From Hyphomicrobium sulfonivorans (lineage in GTDB: Bacteria > Pseudomonadota > Alphaproteobacteria > Rhizobiales > Hyphomicrobiaceae), in the NCBI RefSeq assembly GCF_013306565.1, contig NZ_PZPO01000001.1, forward strand, positions 248,001-312,000: a DNA stretch of 64,000 nt. The letters run 5' to 3'. The notes under the pieces are model-generated. The model ran no database searches. It was not told where the DNA came from and saw only the letters and a list, made by a program, of their open reading frames with translations. This document shows positions 34,584-44,181 of this stretch, piece after piece. How positions within the stretch are numbered: position 1 is the first letter of the stretch; every line of letters starts with the position of its first letter. The position numbers and the translations under genes are program-made.

Positions 34584-35945
34584 TCAGCGCTTATGCTTAG
34601 CATAGGGATTTTCACCCTTGCGCAGATTGAGCCGCACCGGAACGCCGGGAAGCTTGAACGCCTGACGCAAGCTGTTGGTGAGATAGCGCAAATACGATTT
34701 GGGCATTTCCTCCGGGCGCGTACAAAACGCAACGAAGGTTGGCGGTCGCGTCGAAGGCTGCGTGATGTAACGGATCTTGATGCGCCGCCCACTAACCGCT
34801 GGCGGCGAATGGCGCGCCAGAGCTTCTTCCAGCCAACGATTGAGATCCGCTGTCGACACGCGACGGTTCCAGGTGTCGTAGGCTTCAAGCACCGCAGCGG
34901 ACAGTCGCTCGACACCCTTGCCGCTCAACGCCGACAGCGTCACCAGCGTAACGCCCGGCACCTGCGCAAGGCGATCGTTGAGCGTTTCGCGCAGCGCCTT
35001 CAGCGCCTGCTGCTTGTCTTCAACCAGATCCCACTTGTTGACCGCGACGACAAGCGCGCGTCCTTCCTCAGCGATACGATCGCCGATCGTCAGATCCTGA
35101 TGTTCGAACGGGCGCTCAGCATCGACCAGCAGAACAACCACCTCGGCGAAACGAATGGCGCGGATGGCATCCGATGCACTCAGCTTCTCGGCCGTTTCGG
35201 TGATCTTCGCCTTGCGCCGCAATCCTGCGGTATCGAACAGGCGCACCCGGCGACCGTGCCATTCGACATCGCTGGGAACGGAGTCGCGCGTCAGCCCGGG
35301 CTCAGGCCCGGTGATCATGCGCTCTTCGCCCAGTATCGCGTTGACCAACGTAGACTTGCCTGCATTCGGCCGCCCAACGATAGCGACGCGGATCGGCCGT
35401 TCAGTTGCGGGCAGCGGCTCGGCCGCATTCTCGCGGTCTTCCTTGAGGCCCAGCGCCGACAGCATCTCGACCATCAGATCGCCAAGGCCCTCGCCATGCT
35501 CGGCGGAGATCGCGACAGGCTCACCGAAGCCAAGTTCGAAGGCAGCGTAAAAACCGTCTTCGCCGGCGCGGCCCTCACACTTGTTGGCGACGAGGATGAC
35601 GGGACGGCCTGAATTGCGCACGACGCGGGCGAACGACTTGTCATCCGGCGTGATGCCATCGCGAGAGTCGATGACGAACAGCACCAGATCGGCTGCCATC
35701 AATGCCGCTTCGCTCTGCTGGCGCATACGTTCGGCAATCGAGCCGCGCTTGGCCTCTTCCAGACCGGCGGTATCGACCAGCCGGACGGGGTGACCGCCGA
35801 TGTCGGCCTGTTCCTCGCGCCGGTCGCGCGTGAGGCCTGGCATGTCGGACACCAGCGCCGAGCGTGTGCCGGTCAGGCGATTGAACAGGGTCGACTTGCC
35901 AACGTTGGGGCGGCCGATAATGGCGATGACGGGTTGTGACGACAT
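34584..35945 (-). CDS. der: Ribosome biogenesis GTPase Der (EngA)
   Basis: 453 residues from ATG 35943-35945 ([20 protein letters not shown]). Two tandem GTPase domains each with a P-loop ([18 protein letters not shown]), switch DTAGLEE and DTAGLRR, and N/TKxD-type motifs (NKCEG in the first domain, in place of NKxD; NKWD in the second), followed by a KH-like C-terminal domain. Der is essential for 50S subunit assembly. Next to bamB and the TPR protein upstream, in the same order as E. coli yfgM-bamB-der. The first-domain motif NKCEG is an unusual form of NKxD and may lower guanine specificity. Confidence 0.95.
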   Translation of the reverse strand: MSSQPVIAIIGRPNVGKSTLFNRLTGTRSALVSDMPGLTRDRREEQADIGGHPVRLVDTAGLEEAKRGSIAERMRQQSEAALMAADLVLFVIDSRDGITPDDKSFARVVRNSGRPVILVANKCEGRAGEDGFYAAFELGFGEPVAISAEHGEGLGDLMVEMLSALGLKEDRENAAEPLPATERPIRVAIVGRPNAGKSTLVNAILGEERMITGPEPGLTRDSVPSDVEWHGRRVRLFDTAGLRRKAKITETAEKLSASDAIRAIRFAEVVVLLVDAERPFEHQDLTIGDRIAEEGRALVVAVNKWDLVEDKQQALKALRETLNDRLAQVPGVTLVTLSALSGKGVERLSAAVLEAYDTWNRRVSTADLNRWLEEALARHSPPAVSGRRIKIRYITQPSTRPPTFVAFCTRPEEMPKSYLRYLTNSLRQAFKLPGVPVRLNLRKGENPYAKHKR

Positions 35946-36223
35946 GGGGAACTCGGCCGGCCGAAGGTTTGATTGAAGGGCTGCGCGGGCGCGCATGCTC
36001 CCGTGCTTATGGCGTATTCGCTGCCATCAGCATAGCCGGACCGCCCGTTCAGATACGTTAAGCCTCAGATCGGCCGTCAGCGCCGGTGCTGGAGCGAGGG
36101 GAGCGGCGCAGGCTTGCGAGGGGAACGCAGACGACATACGGCGCTATGCATGGGACGTGCGCAGCCGCATCAGTTGCATCAGCCAGTGCCGCAGGGTTTG
36201 GAGGCGTCGCGCTTTCGCGCCGA

Positions 36224-37603
36224 TCAGTTGATCGCCAGCAGATTGGCCTTGTCGGTCAGCACGTACATGCGGCCCTGGGCCACGACCGGCGCGATAAACA
36301 CCGGCTGGCCGAGCTCCTTCTGGGTCACGATGCGGCCGGTCGTTGCCTCAACACCCACCAGCGCGCCACCGGCAGAGGTGAGCCACAGCGTTCCGCCGGC
36401 CAGCGTCGGCCCCGCCCACGGCCCGTTGCCGGGCAGCTTCACGGTCCACTGCGTCTTGCCGTCGTTGCGCGACAGGCCCATCAACTGACCCTGAGTATCG
36501 ACGACGAACACGCTGCCGCCCGCAACCCACGGCGTCTGAATGCTCGGGATATTTGCGGTCCACAGGCGCTCGCCGCTATCGGCGTGGGTAGCGACCATAC
36601 GGCCGGCATGTCCGACGGCGAACACGATCCCACCATCGATGGCAGGGCGTGCCGCGTCGCTCATGGATGCGATCTGCGAGGTCGTGCGCGTGCGGGCCAG
36701 ATTCTCCGACCACAGCGACGTGCCGTCCGAAATGCTGAGCGCCAGCAGGTCGCCCGATGGATAAGGGACCACCACCACGTTGCCGTCGACGGCAGGGCTG
36801 GCATTGTTGATCAAGCTGGCCTGCTGCGGCAGACCGCGCACCGACCAGAGTTCACCGCCGTCAGCACCGGCCAGACAGAAGAACCGTCCATCAAGGGCAA
36901 TGACATAGACCCGGTCGCCAACCGCTGTCGGTGAGGAGCGGATAGGCGCCTCAAGCTGCTTTTCCCAAATGGCTTTGCCGGTTTGCGGGTCGAGCGCGAC
37001 TACGTTGCCGAAGCCGCTGGCCGCATAAAGCCGGCCGTTGTCGATCGCCAGGCCGCCGCCGAAGCCGCCGCCATCTGAGCCACCGCCAAGTCCGAGCGAG
37101 AACCAGCTACCGCCACCGCTTTCGCGCTTCGGCTTCAGAGAGGTGCGCCACAGAGACGAGCCGGAAGTGGAGAATGCGCTGACGTTGCCTTCGGCATCGA
37201 GCGCGTAAATGTTGCCGCCATAGATGATCGGGCGCGCGGTGAGGCGGCCGGAACCGCTGGACCCTGTGCCCGCATTCGCTGTCCAGGCGGTATTGGTACC
37301 GCCGTTGAAGGCAAGATTACCCGGCGCGTTGCTGGGCTCGCCGCCGGGCTGGCTCCAATTGTCGTTGATACGCGGCGCCGGCAGCGTGATCGGCGTGAAG
37401 GCATCGGCCAGTTCGGTCGTCTCGGGCCCCTTGGGCGCCATGACCGGAACGCGCCGGCCGGGAAGAGGCACCTGCTTTTCAGCAAACGGATTGAGGTCGC
37501 CCAGCTTGGGCAGCGAGGGGCCATCGCCCGCACAGCCGGAGAGCAGCACGATGGAGCAAATCCCTGCTCCCGCCCAACAGCTCCGGTGTAGCCAGTCCCT
37601 CAT
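36224..37603 (-). CDS. bamB: Outer-membrane assembly lipoprotein BamB-like (PQQ-type beta-propeller)
   Basis: 459 residues from ATG 37601-37603, with GGGGG upstream. A lipobox (VLLSGCAGD) shows it is a lipoprotein. After a Pro-rich linker comes an eight-bladed beta-propeller of PQQ/WD-like repeats (GKAIWEKQL, GTSLWSENL, GERLWTANI, GKTQWTVKL). BamB is a scaffold subunit of the BAM complex that inserts outer-membrane proteins. A Gly-rich insertion (SGGGSWFSLGLGGGSDGGGF) is found between early blades. It lies downstream of the TPR membrane protein and upstream of der. Confidence 0.88.
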   Translation of the reverse strand: MRDWLHRSCWAGAGICSIVLLSGCAGDGPSLPKLGDLNPFAEKQVPLPGRRVPVMAPKGPETTELADAFTPITLPAPRINDNWSQPGGEPSNAPGNLAFNGGTNTAWTANAGTGSSGSGRLTARPIIYGGNIYALDAEGNVSAFSTSGSSLWRTSLKPKRESGGGSWFSLGLGGGSDGGGFGGGLAIDNGRLYAASGFGNVVALDPQTGKAIWEKQLEAPIRSSPTAVGDRVYVIALDGRFFCLAGADGGELWSVRGLPQQASLINNASPAVDGNVVVVPYPSGDLLALSISDGTSLWSENLARTRTTSQIASMSDAARPAIDGGIVFAVGHAGRMVATHADSGERLWTANIPSIQTPWVAGGSVFVVDTQGQLMGLSRNDGKTQWTVKLPGNGPWAGPTLAGGTLWLTSAGGALVGVEATTGRIVTQKELGQPVFIAPVVAQGRMYVLTDKANLLAIN

Positions 37604-37625
37604 GTGCCCCCGCTTGGCCTTCAGC

Positions 37626-38474
37626 TCAGTCTTTTTTGGCCGGTTCTGATGGCGATGTTGCACCCTCTGATGGCGTTGGCGTGGCAGCCGAAGACTGATC
37701 AGCATTTTCCGCAGCCGGTGCCACTGCCGCAGGCTTGGCCTCGTCGGCGGCCTTTTCACCAGCTGCCGGAGCGGCCGGCTCAGCCGTGTCAGCCTTCTTG
37801 CCGCTGGCAGCCAATTCGCCAGCTGCGATCTCAGCCATGATGATCTGCGCCCGGGTAGCGATGCTCTCCGGCACTTCCTGCTCAACAAACAGAGGCGTCA
37901 GCAGCGCACGGGCGTCGGTGAACTTACCGGCGCGGAATGCCGCCAGGCCCAGCAGCTCACGGGCGCTGTAACGCCACGGCGCCCCCTCTGCCATGAGCGG
38001 AGTGAGGCGGTTTTCCAGCTCGGCGAAATCGGCATCATTTAACCGCAGACCAGCAGCCTGCAGCGTCGCGAAACCGCGCAGAACCGAATCAGCCTGACCG
38101 TCAGTAGCGAGGCGCTCAAATGTTTTCAGAGCATCGGCGCGCTTGCCGTCGCGATACTGCGCTCCGGCGAGTTGCAGCAGCGCCAGTGCGCGATAACCAC
38201 CCGATCCATCGGTCGCCAGCTTGTCGAAGTCCTGCTGAGCCTCGACGTCTTTCTTGTCGGCCATCTGGCGCAGCGCGGCTTCATAGCGGGCGCCGGAATC
38301 ATAGGCCGCCGATATGCGCTGGCTTTCCCAATACTTGTAGCCCAGCACGCCCAGCACGATCGCCACAGCACCGGCGATGAAAAAGGTGCCGTAGTCCTTC
38401 CAGATCTTTTCGAGGCGTTCCCGCCTCAATTCCTCTTCGACCTCGCGGAAGAGACCATCGTCCTGCTGTGACAT
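37626..38474 (-). CDS. Membrane-anchored TPR protein, YfgM-like
   Basis: 282 residues. An N-terminal acidic stretch and one membrane helix (FFIAGAVAIVLGVLGYKYW) precede tetratricopeptide-like helices facing the periplasm, and an Ala/Pro/Glu-rich tail. This is the layout of YfgM, a SecYEG-associated chaperone-adaptor protein. The gene order (this gene, bamB, der) supports the assignment. It starts the operon; bamB starts 22 bp after its stop. Confidence 0.85.
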   Translation of the reverse strand: MSQQDDGLFREVEEELRRERLEKIWKDYGTFFIAGAVAIVLGVLGYKYWESQRISAAYDSGARYEAALRQMADKKDVEAQQDFDKLATDGSGGYRALALLQLAGAQYRDGKRADALKTFERLATDGQADSVLRGFATLQAAGLRLNDADFAELENRLTPLMAEGAPWRYSARELLGLAAFRAGKFTDARALLTPLFVEQEVPESIATRAQIIMAEIAAGELAASGKKADTAEPAAPAAGEKAADEAKPAAVAPAAENADQSSAATPTPSEGATSPSEPAKKD

Positions 38475-38632
38475 CGCTCGCTCTTTCAGCCTTGCAATCT
38501 GGCACGTTCATCGTCGGGCGGCTCAAAAAGGCCGTCGACAGGCGCATACATACCCCACGAAGCCCCCCGCGCAAGTCATTGTCGGCACTTACACCGATCA
38601 AGTTGCGCGCCAAGGCCGCTGCGGAAGCTCCG

Positions 38633-39616
38633 CTAAGGGGTTTTAATCCTTTTGGACGTCGTCCGACGCCCGCCCTCCATCCGCTTGAGCCCACCACCGC
38701 TATCAGCGCCGGTGACCTCATCCGCAGTACGCGTGCCAGTGTCAGCGGTTGCTCCGCTATCCTTGGTGGTCGCGCGCCGGGTCTTGGAGGGAGTTCCGTC
38801 GATCATGGAATAGGTGTGTTCCGGCGTCGGGAAGGCGCGGGTGCGCACATCGTGGGCGTAATCGCGGATTGCGTCCTCGATCACCTCGGCCACCTTGCCG
38901 AACTTCTTGACGAAACGTGGCACCCGGGGGCTGAGCCCCAGCATATCTTCCATGACGAGAATCTGGCCATCGCACGCGGGTGAAGCGCCAATGCCGATGG
39001 TCGGCACCGGAACGGAAGCGGTGATCCGCTCGGCCAGCGGCTCGGTGATGGCTTCCAGCACGATGGCAAATGCACCGGCTTCAGCCACCTGACGGGCGTC
39101 CTCCTCGATCGAGACCCATTCCTCTTTGGTGCGCCCCTGGGCCTTGAAGCCGCCAATCACATTCACGGACTGAGGGGTAAGGCCGATGTGCGCCATGACG
39201 GGGATGCCGCGCTCGACGAGATAACGGATCGTCGGCGCCATGCTCTTGCCGCCCTCGATCTTCACCGCGCCGCAGTCGGTTTCCTTCATGACGCGCGCGG
39301 AATTACGGAACGCCACCGCCGGGCTTTCCTCATAGGAGCCGAACGGCATGTCGATAACGACCAGCGCATGACGGGCACCACGGACCACTGCACGACCGTG
39401 CATGATCATCAGCTCGAGCGACACCGGCACAGTGGTTTCGAAGCCATGCATCACCATGCCGAGACTGTCACCAACAAGCAGGAAATCGCAGTGCTTGTCG
39501 GCGATGGCCGCGGTATGCGCGTGATAGGCCGTGAGGGCGACGATCGGATCGCCCCGGCGCTTCATCGCTGCAATGTCAGGCGCCAGCAGGCGCTTTGTGG
39601 TGCTGTGTACGGACAT
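38633..39616 (-). CDS. panB: 3-methyl-2-oxobutanoate hydroxymethyltransferase
   Basis: 327 residues. PanB adds a hydroxymethyl group from 5,10-methylene-THF to ketoisovalerate, the first committed step of pantothenate synthesis. Seen: [28 protein letters not shown] (metal ligand Asp), [29 protein letters not shown] and the catalytic Glu region [14 protein letters not shown]. The usual length is about 270; here a basic Ser/Thr-rich tail of about 50 residues is added ([18 protein letters not shown] onward). panC is not next to it. Confidence 0.95.
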   Translation of the reverse strand: MSVHSTTKRLLAPDIAAMKRRGDPIVALTAYHAHTAAIADKHCDFLLVGDSLGMVMHGFETTVPVSLELMIMHGRAVVRGARHALVVIDMPFGSYEESPAVAFRNSARVMKETDCGAVKIEGGKSMAPTIRYLVERGIPVMAHIGLTPQSVNVIGGFKAQGRTKEEWVSIEEDARQVAEAGAFAIVLEAITEPLAERITASVPVPTIGIGASPACDGQILVMEDMLGLSPRVPRFVKKFGKVAEVIEDAIRDYAHDVRTRAFPTPEHTYSMIDGTPSKTRRATTKDSGATADTGTRTADEVTGADSGGGLKRMEGGRRTTSKRIKTP

Positions 39617-39932
39617 CTATCGAGAATACACCCTTTAAGGATCGCCGTCTTTGAATTTAGGGACGATGGCTCAAGTCGCTAACCACTCCCGCCTCGCCGT
39701 CTTCAACTCCAAACCCGGCTTTTAACCACCAGGCTGGCCCATCTGGTGTCGATCTGGCCCGTTTCCAAGCCGGTTGGGCTTGTTTGCCTTAGATTGTTAT
39801 TTGAAAAAACTTCTAATTCATAAGCTTGCTAACGGAACCTTAGTCTTAAGATCATCAAATTGGGGCACCATTCGACAGTAACGTCAAATTTCTGCATTGG
39901 GGGTTCCCTTGCACACGTTAGCCATTTCCAGC
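39617..39932. other. Divergent intergenic region upstream of the L,D-transpeptidase gene
   Basis: 316 bp, AT-richer than its surroundings around 39790-39890. It probably contains both promoters, but no clear motif is seen. Possible TTG starts at 39897 and 39909 for the downstream gene lie inside it. Confidence 0.4.
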
Positions 39933-41666
39933 ATGAGCGTTTGGCCCCGCGGGCTGCGCCTTTCGACCGCCACCGCATTCGTCGTCGGCGGCCTTATCGT
40001 TGCCGCTACGCCAGAGCGCGCTGAAGCGCAGTTTTATCCCTGGGGCGGCTGGAGCAATGCCCAGCCCTGGCAGCAGCAAAAACAGCCGCGCCGGGTACGC
40101 CGGGCGCCACGGCAGTACGTTGAGCCCACCAACGAGAAGCCCACGGCCGCGCTGCCCAAGCCCAGCGGCCCGCTGGTGATCGTGGTATCGCTGAACCGCC
40201 AGACGCTGACCGTCTATGACGACGGCAAGCAGATCGCCAGATCGCCGATTTCGAGCGGTAAAAGCTCCAATCCGACGCCCACCGGCGTATTCTCAATTCT
40301 TGAGAAGAAGCCGCGTCACTTCTCGAACCTGTACAATGGCGCGCCGATGCCATTCATGCAGCGCCTGACCAATTCGGGCATCGCTTTCCACGCGGGCGAA
40401 CTGCCGGGCTATCCGGCGTCGCACGGCTGCATCCGACTGCCGTACAGCTTCGCGCGCAACCTGTTCGACATCACTGAGGTTGGCGCACGGGTTATCGTCA
40501 GCAATGACGACCTGACCCCGGTGCAGTTCAACAGCCCCGATCTCATCAATCCGCTGCCGGCCGAAGTGGCCCACGACGCTGCGGGCAACGCGATGCAGAC
40601 GGCTTCAGCCGGCGGCGTTTCCGATCTGTTGATCAGCCGGGCCAACGCGGCCACCGCTTCGCAGACCCTGACGCGGGGCATGGCCGCTTCGTTCCGTTCA
40701 AATGAGCGTGACCGCCTCGCCAAGGGCGTGATGGAAGCCGAGAACGCCAAGGCTGCCGCCGACGAGCAGGTTGCCGCTGCCGCTAAGGCTGTGCAGGACG
40801 GGAAAGAGGCCATCAAGACAGCGCGCGCCGAAGATGCGCGCCTAGCCAAGGTTGTGGGCACCACAGCCGCCACCGCTGCCAAGGAAACCAAGAGCTTCAA
40901 GGCCCTGACCGCCCGACTGGCGAAGATTGACCCCAGCAAACTGGATGCAGAAGCGCTGGAGAAGCAGTCTGCCAACGAGCTTGCCGAAGAAAAGAAGATG
41001 GTTGATGCCGTCAACGCGGCAGCAGCCGCCAAGAAGGCAGCAACGGAACAGGCGGCTAAGACGAAGCAGGCCATCGCCGACGCAGCGGCACTTGAGAAGG
41101 CACGCAAGATTGCTGCCGACGACGCCAAGCAAGCCGAAACGGTTGTGGCCGACGCCCGCAAGGCGCTGGCTGGCGCAGACGCCCTGGAACAGCGCAAGGA
41201 CATGCCGGTGTCGGTATTCATCAGCGCAAAGACGGGCCGTCTGACAGCCAAGCTTGGCTTCGTCGAAGTGATCGACACGCCAATCACGATCGCCGACGAA
41301 GGCCAGCCGCTTGGCACGCACGTCTTGACAGCCACGCACTTCACCGAAGGCGATCGCAACTTGCGCTGGAACGCGGTGACGATGAGTCCGAACTCGTCAA
41401 CGCCGGCCTACTCAACCCGCAAGAAGCGCCGTCATCTTGACGAAGAGTATGTTCGCAGCGCCGGCTACGATACCGATCCCGCGCACGCGCTGGAGCGCAT
41501 TGAGATCCCGCACGACGTCAGCGTGAAGCTGGCTGAGCTGATGAAGCCGGGTTCCTCGTTTATCATCTCCGACTTCCCGCTGAGCCGCGAGACGAGCGAA
41601 CGTACGGAGTTTGTCGTAGAACCGTGGCGCAGCCGCGCTGATAGCTCGTTCTATCGCTATTACTGA
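39933..41666 (+). CDS. L,D-transpeptidase with coiled coil and second, degenerate transpeptidase domain
   Basis: 577 residues from ATG 39933; TTG at 39909 (GGGGG five bases upstream) or 39897 are alternatives. A signal peptide (TAFVVGGLIVAATPERAEAQ) leads to a YkuD domain with His153 (GIAFHAGELPG) and the catalytic SHGCIRLP, Cys166. These enzymes make 3-3 peptidoglycan cross-links or attach proteins to peptidoglycan. A central Ala/Lys-rich coiled coil (about residues 245-425) follows, then a domain starting PVSVFISAKTGRLTAKLGFV that mirrors the first YkuD half but has no HGC motif. It ends before a strong bidirectional terminator. Confidence 0.85.
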   Translation: MSVWPRGLRLSTATAFVVGGLIVAATPERAEAQFYPWGGWSNAQPWQQQKQPRRVRRAPRQYVEPTNEKPTAALPKPSGPLVIVVSLNRQTLTVYDDGKQIARSPISSGKSSNPTPTGVFSILEKKPRHFSNLYNGAPMPFMQRLTNSGIAFHAGELPGYPASHGCIRLPYSFARNLFDITEVGARVIVSNDDLTPVQFNSPDLINPLPAEVAHDAAGNAMQTASAGGVSDLLISRANAATASQTLTRGMAASFRSNERDRLAKGVMEAENAKAAADEQVAAAAKAVQDGKEAIKTARAEDARLAKVVGTTAATAAKETKSFKALTARLAKIDPSKLDAEALEKQSANELAEEKKMVDAVNAAAAAKKAATEQAAKTKQAIADAAALEKARKIAADDAKQAETVVADARKALAGADALEQRKDMPVSVFISAKTGRLTAKLGFVEVIDTPITIADEGQPLGTHVLTATHFTEGDRNLRWNAVTMSPNSSTPAYSTRKKRRHLDEEYVRSAGYDTDPAHALERIEIPHDVSVKLAELMKPGSSFIISDFPLSRETSERTEFVVEPWRSRADSSFYRYY

Positions 41667-41720
41667 TAGCCGGATCGTCCGCACAACGACTGTGGCCGAT
41701 ACAGCTGAACCGCACAAATG

Positions 41721-41756
41721 AAAACGCCGGATGGGTGACCCCATCCGGCGTTTTTT
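41721..41756. terminator. Bidirectional intrinsic terminator
   Basis: AAAACGCCGGATGGG pairs perfectly with CCCATCCGGCGTTTT across TGAC, with TT after it on the plus strand and AAAA before it. It lies between the convergent transpeptidase and nnrU genes and can serve both. Confidence 0.93.
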
Positions 41757-41793
41757 AGCAGGCGAGCCCAGCAGGCAGCGGGCAGATGGAATT

Positions 41794-42375
41794 TCACGAC
41801 AGCGGCGAGACGCCGATCACCATCTGATGCAGATAAAGCAGGATGACCGCATAGAGCGCCGTGCCGATCACCACCACAAGAATGTCGTTGCTCCACGGTC
41901 CGGTGCTGCCGCTGAAAACGCCGGTAAGCTTACGGCGCTTGATGATGATCCGCTCATAGACTGCGAAGGCCAGGAAGCTGCCGAACAGCACCAGCGAGGC
42001 CAGATCGCCATTCGCGATAAGATGCGCCAGCGCCCAGGCCTTGATTGCAACCAGCAGCGGCTGCTTCAGCGCGGCGCTGATGTGCGAACGGAAAAACGCC
42101 GCCACAAATGCAATCATGGCCGGCAGCATCAGCGCCAGTGCGATGTGACGCGTCCAAACCGGCGGATCCCACAGCACGGGGTTCTTGCCCGGATGGAGCT
42201 GCAGCTTGTGGAAGCCCAATACGATCAGCGCCAAACCGATCAGCGACATTAGACCGAAGGCGATATGATAACCGCGCTTACCGAAGCGCGTGATCAACCC
42301 GTTCTTCAGATCTACATTCAGCGGCACAAGATGGGCTGTGAAAAACACCAGCAGCCCGATCACCATCACCAGCAT
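41794..42375 (-). CDS. nnrU: NnrU family membrane protein
   Basis: 193 residues with five or six hydrophobic segments (starting MLVMVIGLLVFFTAHLVPLN). The N-terminal AHLVPL stretch and the central KQPLLVAIKAWALAHLIANGD region are typical of NnrU, first linked to nitric oxide metabolism in denitrifiers and also related to isoprenoid-modifying membrane enzymes. No nitric oxide reductase genes lie nearby, so a role in denitrification is only inferred. It follows the PRMT-like gene by 71 bp in the same direction. Confidence 0.85.
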   Translation of the reverse strand: MLVMVIGLLVFFTAHLVPLNVDLKNGLITRFGKRGYHIAFGLMSLIGLALIVLGFHKLQLHPGKNPVLWDPPVWTRHIALALMLPAMIAFVAAFFRSHISAALKQPLLVAIKAWALAHLIANGDLASLVLFGSFLAFAVYERIIIKRRKLTGVFSGSTGPWSNDILVVVIGTALYAVILLYLHQMVIGVSPLS

Positions 42376-42446
42376 GAGACCCCTCCCCAGGAATTCATTC
42401 CATCAACACCGCCCCGCACGTCGTGGCACCGCGGGCCGGGTTGCAC

Positions 42447-43367
42447 TTACGGCAGATAACCGTTGTCGAGGTTCAGCGATTGCTGTGCAACCTCTTTTCC
42501 ATTCGCGTCGACATGCATTGCCGCCCACGCAACATGCGTTCCCTCCTCATGGGAGGTATGGGACTGCAGGACGGCGTGGATCGTATCACCGCTCTTGGCC
42601 GCAATCGGTGACAGCAGCGGAAAATAGAGCTGCTCCCAATGCGTCGGCGGCGCATCCGGGGCGGTTGAAAGCGTGATGCCCGGCACCAGCTCCACATCCC
42701 ACCAGACGACGAAGCCATAAACGGTTGCGTCGTCGGCAAGCTGCCAGCTCACCTCACCGGCGCGCGCGCCATCGGCGTCGGAGCCAAGCTCGACGGTATC
42801 CCAGACCTGCGCCGCCAGCAGCTCATCCGGCTTCAGCGTACGCACATAGATGTTGTTGAGGCTCATGGTGCGGGCGATCGACATATCGAAGCCGGTCTCA
42901 TCCCACACAGCGAACTCGTTCTGGATGCGCGGCGCGATCACCGGCGCGACGTACTGCACGATGCGCTGCGGGATCATGACCCCGCCCGGCTTCAGAAAGC
43001 GCGCCTTTGCGTCCGCCAGCGTCTCGATGATGTGCTCTTCCAACGCGTAGTTGCCGAGCGTTTCCGAGACGATCACATCGACCTGCGGTGGATCTACCAT
43101 CTCGGTGGAATGGCACGGAATGAGATGACAGTTCTGCGCGCCGTTGGCCTCGATCAGTGCTTCCGCCACCGCGCCGACTTCGGCAACCTCGTAAAGATAG
43201 ACATCGCGCGCGCCGAGTTTGGCTGCCATCAGCGCCAGCAGGCCGGTTCCAGTGCCGATGTCCGCGACAGTCGTTTCGCCCTTGCGGATTACGGATGCCA
43301 GCGCCTTCTGGAACGCTTCATTGCGCGGACGGTCCGCGATCAGCGTACGGTGATATTCAATGCGCAT
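42447..43367 (-). CDS. Protein arginine methyltransferase-like enzyme
   Basis: 306 residues. A SAM-binding Rossmann fold (VADIGTGTGLLALMAAKLGA, acidic Glu60 after beta2) is followed by SETLGNYALEE, which matches the double-Glu loop of PRMTs (Glu102 and Glu111), and by a C-terminal beta domain with PPTHWEQLYFPL, matching the Thr-His-Trp loop (242-244). The N-terminal YHRTLIADRPRNEAFQKAL also fits the PRMT entry helix. It would methylate an Arg or a similar group on a protein; the substrate is unknown. It begins one base after the stop of the TrmH-family gene, in a run of three methyltransferases. Confidence 0.75.
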   Translation of the reverse strand: MRIEYHRTLIADRPRNEAFQKALASVIRKGETTVADIGTGTGLLALMAAKLGARDVYLYEVAEVGAVAEALIEANGAQNCHLIPCHSTEMVDPPQVDVIVSETLGNYALEEHIIETLADAKARFLKPGGVMIPQRIVQYVAPVIAPRIQNEFAVWDETGFDMSIARTMSLNNIYVRTLKPDELLAAQVWDTVELGSDADGARAGEVSWQLADDATVYGFVVWWDVELVPGITLSTAPDAPPTHWEQLYFPLLSPIAAKSGDTIHAVLQSHTSHEEGTHVAWAAMHVDANGKEVAQQSLNLDNGYLP

Positions 43368-43368
43368 G

Positions 43369-44181
43369 TCAAAGGCTCAGGTTGGGGCCGCGGATCTGAT
43401 ATAGAACGAGGGCGGTTGCAACGGCGAGGTTGAGAGAGTCGAGTTGCCCCGCCATCGGAATTTTGACGAGGCGTGTGCAGGCTGCGGTCAACTGCGGTGA
43501 CAGGCCGGGGCCTTCGCTTCCCATCGTCAGCAGAACCGGTGCGCGATAGGAAACGGTGCGGAAATCCTCCGCGCCTTCCAGATGCGTGCCGACGATGTCG
43601 CCACGCCAGCCGCCGAGCCAATCGATGAAGGCAGCACGTTCGGTGCGCACCAGCGGCACAGCAAACACCGATCCCATCGTCGCGCGCACGCATTCGTGCG
43701 AATAGGGATCGCAGCAATTGCCGATCAGCATGATGCCCGCTGCGCCAACGGCATCTGCGGTGCGGATGATGGTGCCGAGGTTACCGGGATCGCGCACTTC
43801 TTCCAGCGCCAACCACACTTCGCCATCAGAAACCTTCACTGCGTTCGGAAGAGGCTGCCAGCGCTGCTGGAACACGCTGAGCATGTTCTGCGGATTGTCC
43901 TTCGAGGACAGCTTGCCGAGCACCGCTTCCGAAACTTCAAGGCACTCGACGCCGGATGCCAGCGCCCACGCAACCAGTCCCTTGGCAACACCCGACCCCG
44001 CGCTGCCGGAACGAAACACCAGCGTCTGCGGTGTGAAGCCGTTGTCGCGCGCCGTGATCAGCAGCGATGTGCCTTCGGCCACGAACAGCCCGGTTTCCTT
44101 GCGCGACTTACGCATCTCCAGCGCGCGGATGGCCTTGATGCGATCGTTCTGCAGGCTGGTAATGGGTTTGGGTTCAAGCAT
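43369..44181 (-). CDS. TrmH/SpoU-family RNA 2'-O-methyltransferase
   Basis: 270 residues from ATG 44179-44181 (MLEPKPITSLQNDRIKAIRAL). An N-terminal substrate-binding domain (SRKETGLFVAEG) precedes the knotted SPOUT domain: LEEVRDPGNLGTIIRTADAV (motif 1), LTMGSEGPGLSP (motif 2) and IPMAGQLDSLNLAVATALV (motif 3) are complete. Members 2'-O-methylate rRNA or tRNA; the exact target is not evident. It overlaps the upstream methyltransferase by eight bases and is coupled to the PRMT-like gene below. Confidence 0.92.
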   Translation of the reverse strand: MLEPKPITSLQNDRIKAIRALEMRKSRKETGLFVAEGTSLLITARDNGFTPQTLVFRSGSAGSGVAKGLVAWALASGVECLEVSEAVLGKLSSKDNPQNMLSVFQQRWQPLPNAVKVSDGEVWLALEEVRDPGNLGTIIRTADAVGAAGIMLIGNCCDPYSHECVRATMGSVFAVPLVRTERAAFIDWLGGWRGDIVGTHLEGAEDFRTVSYRAPVLLTMGSEGPGLSPQLTAACTRLVKIPMAGQLDSLNLAVATALVLYQIRGPNLSL

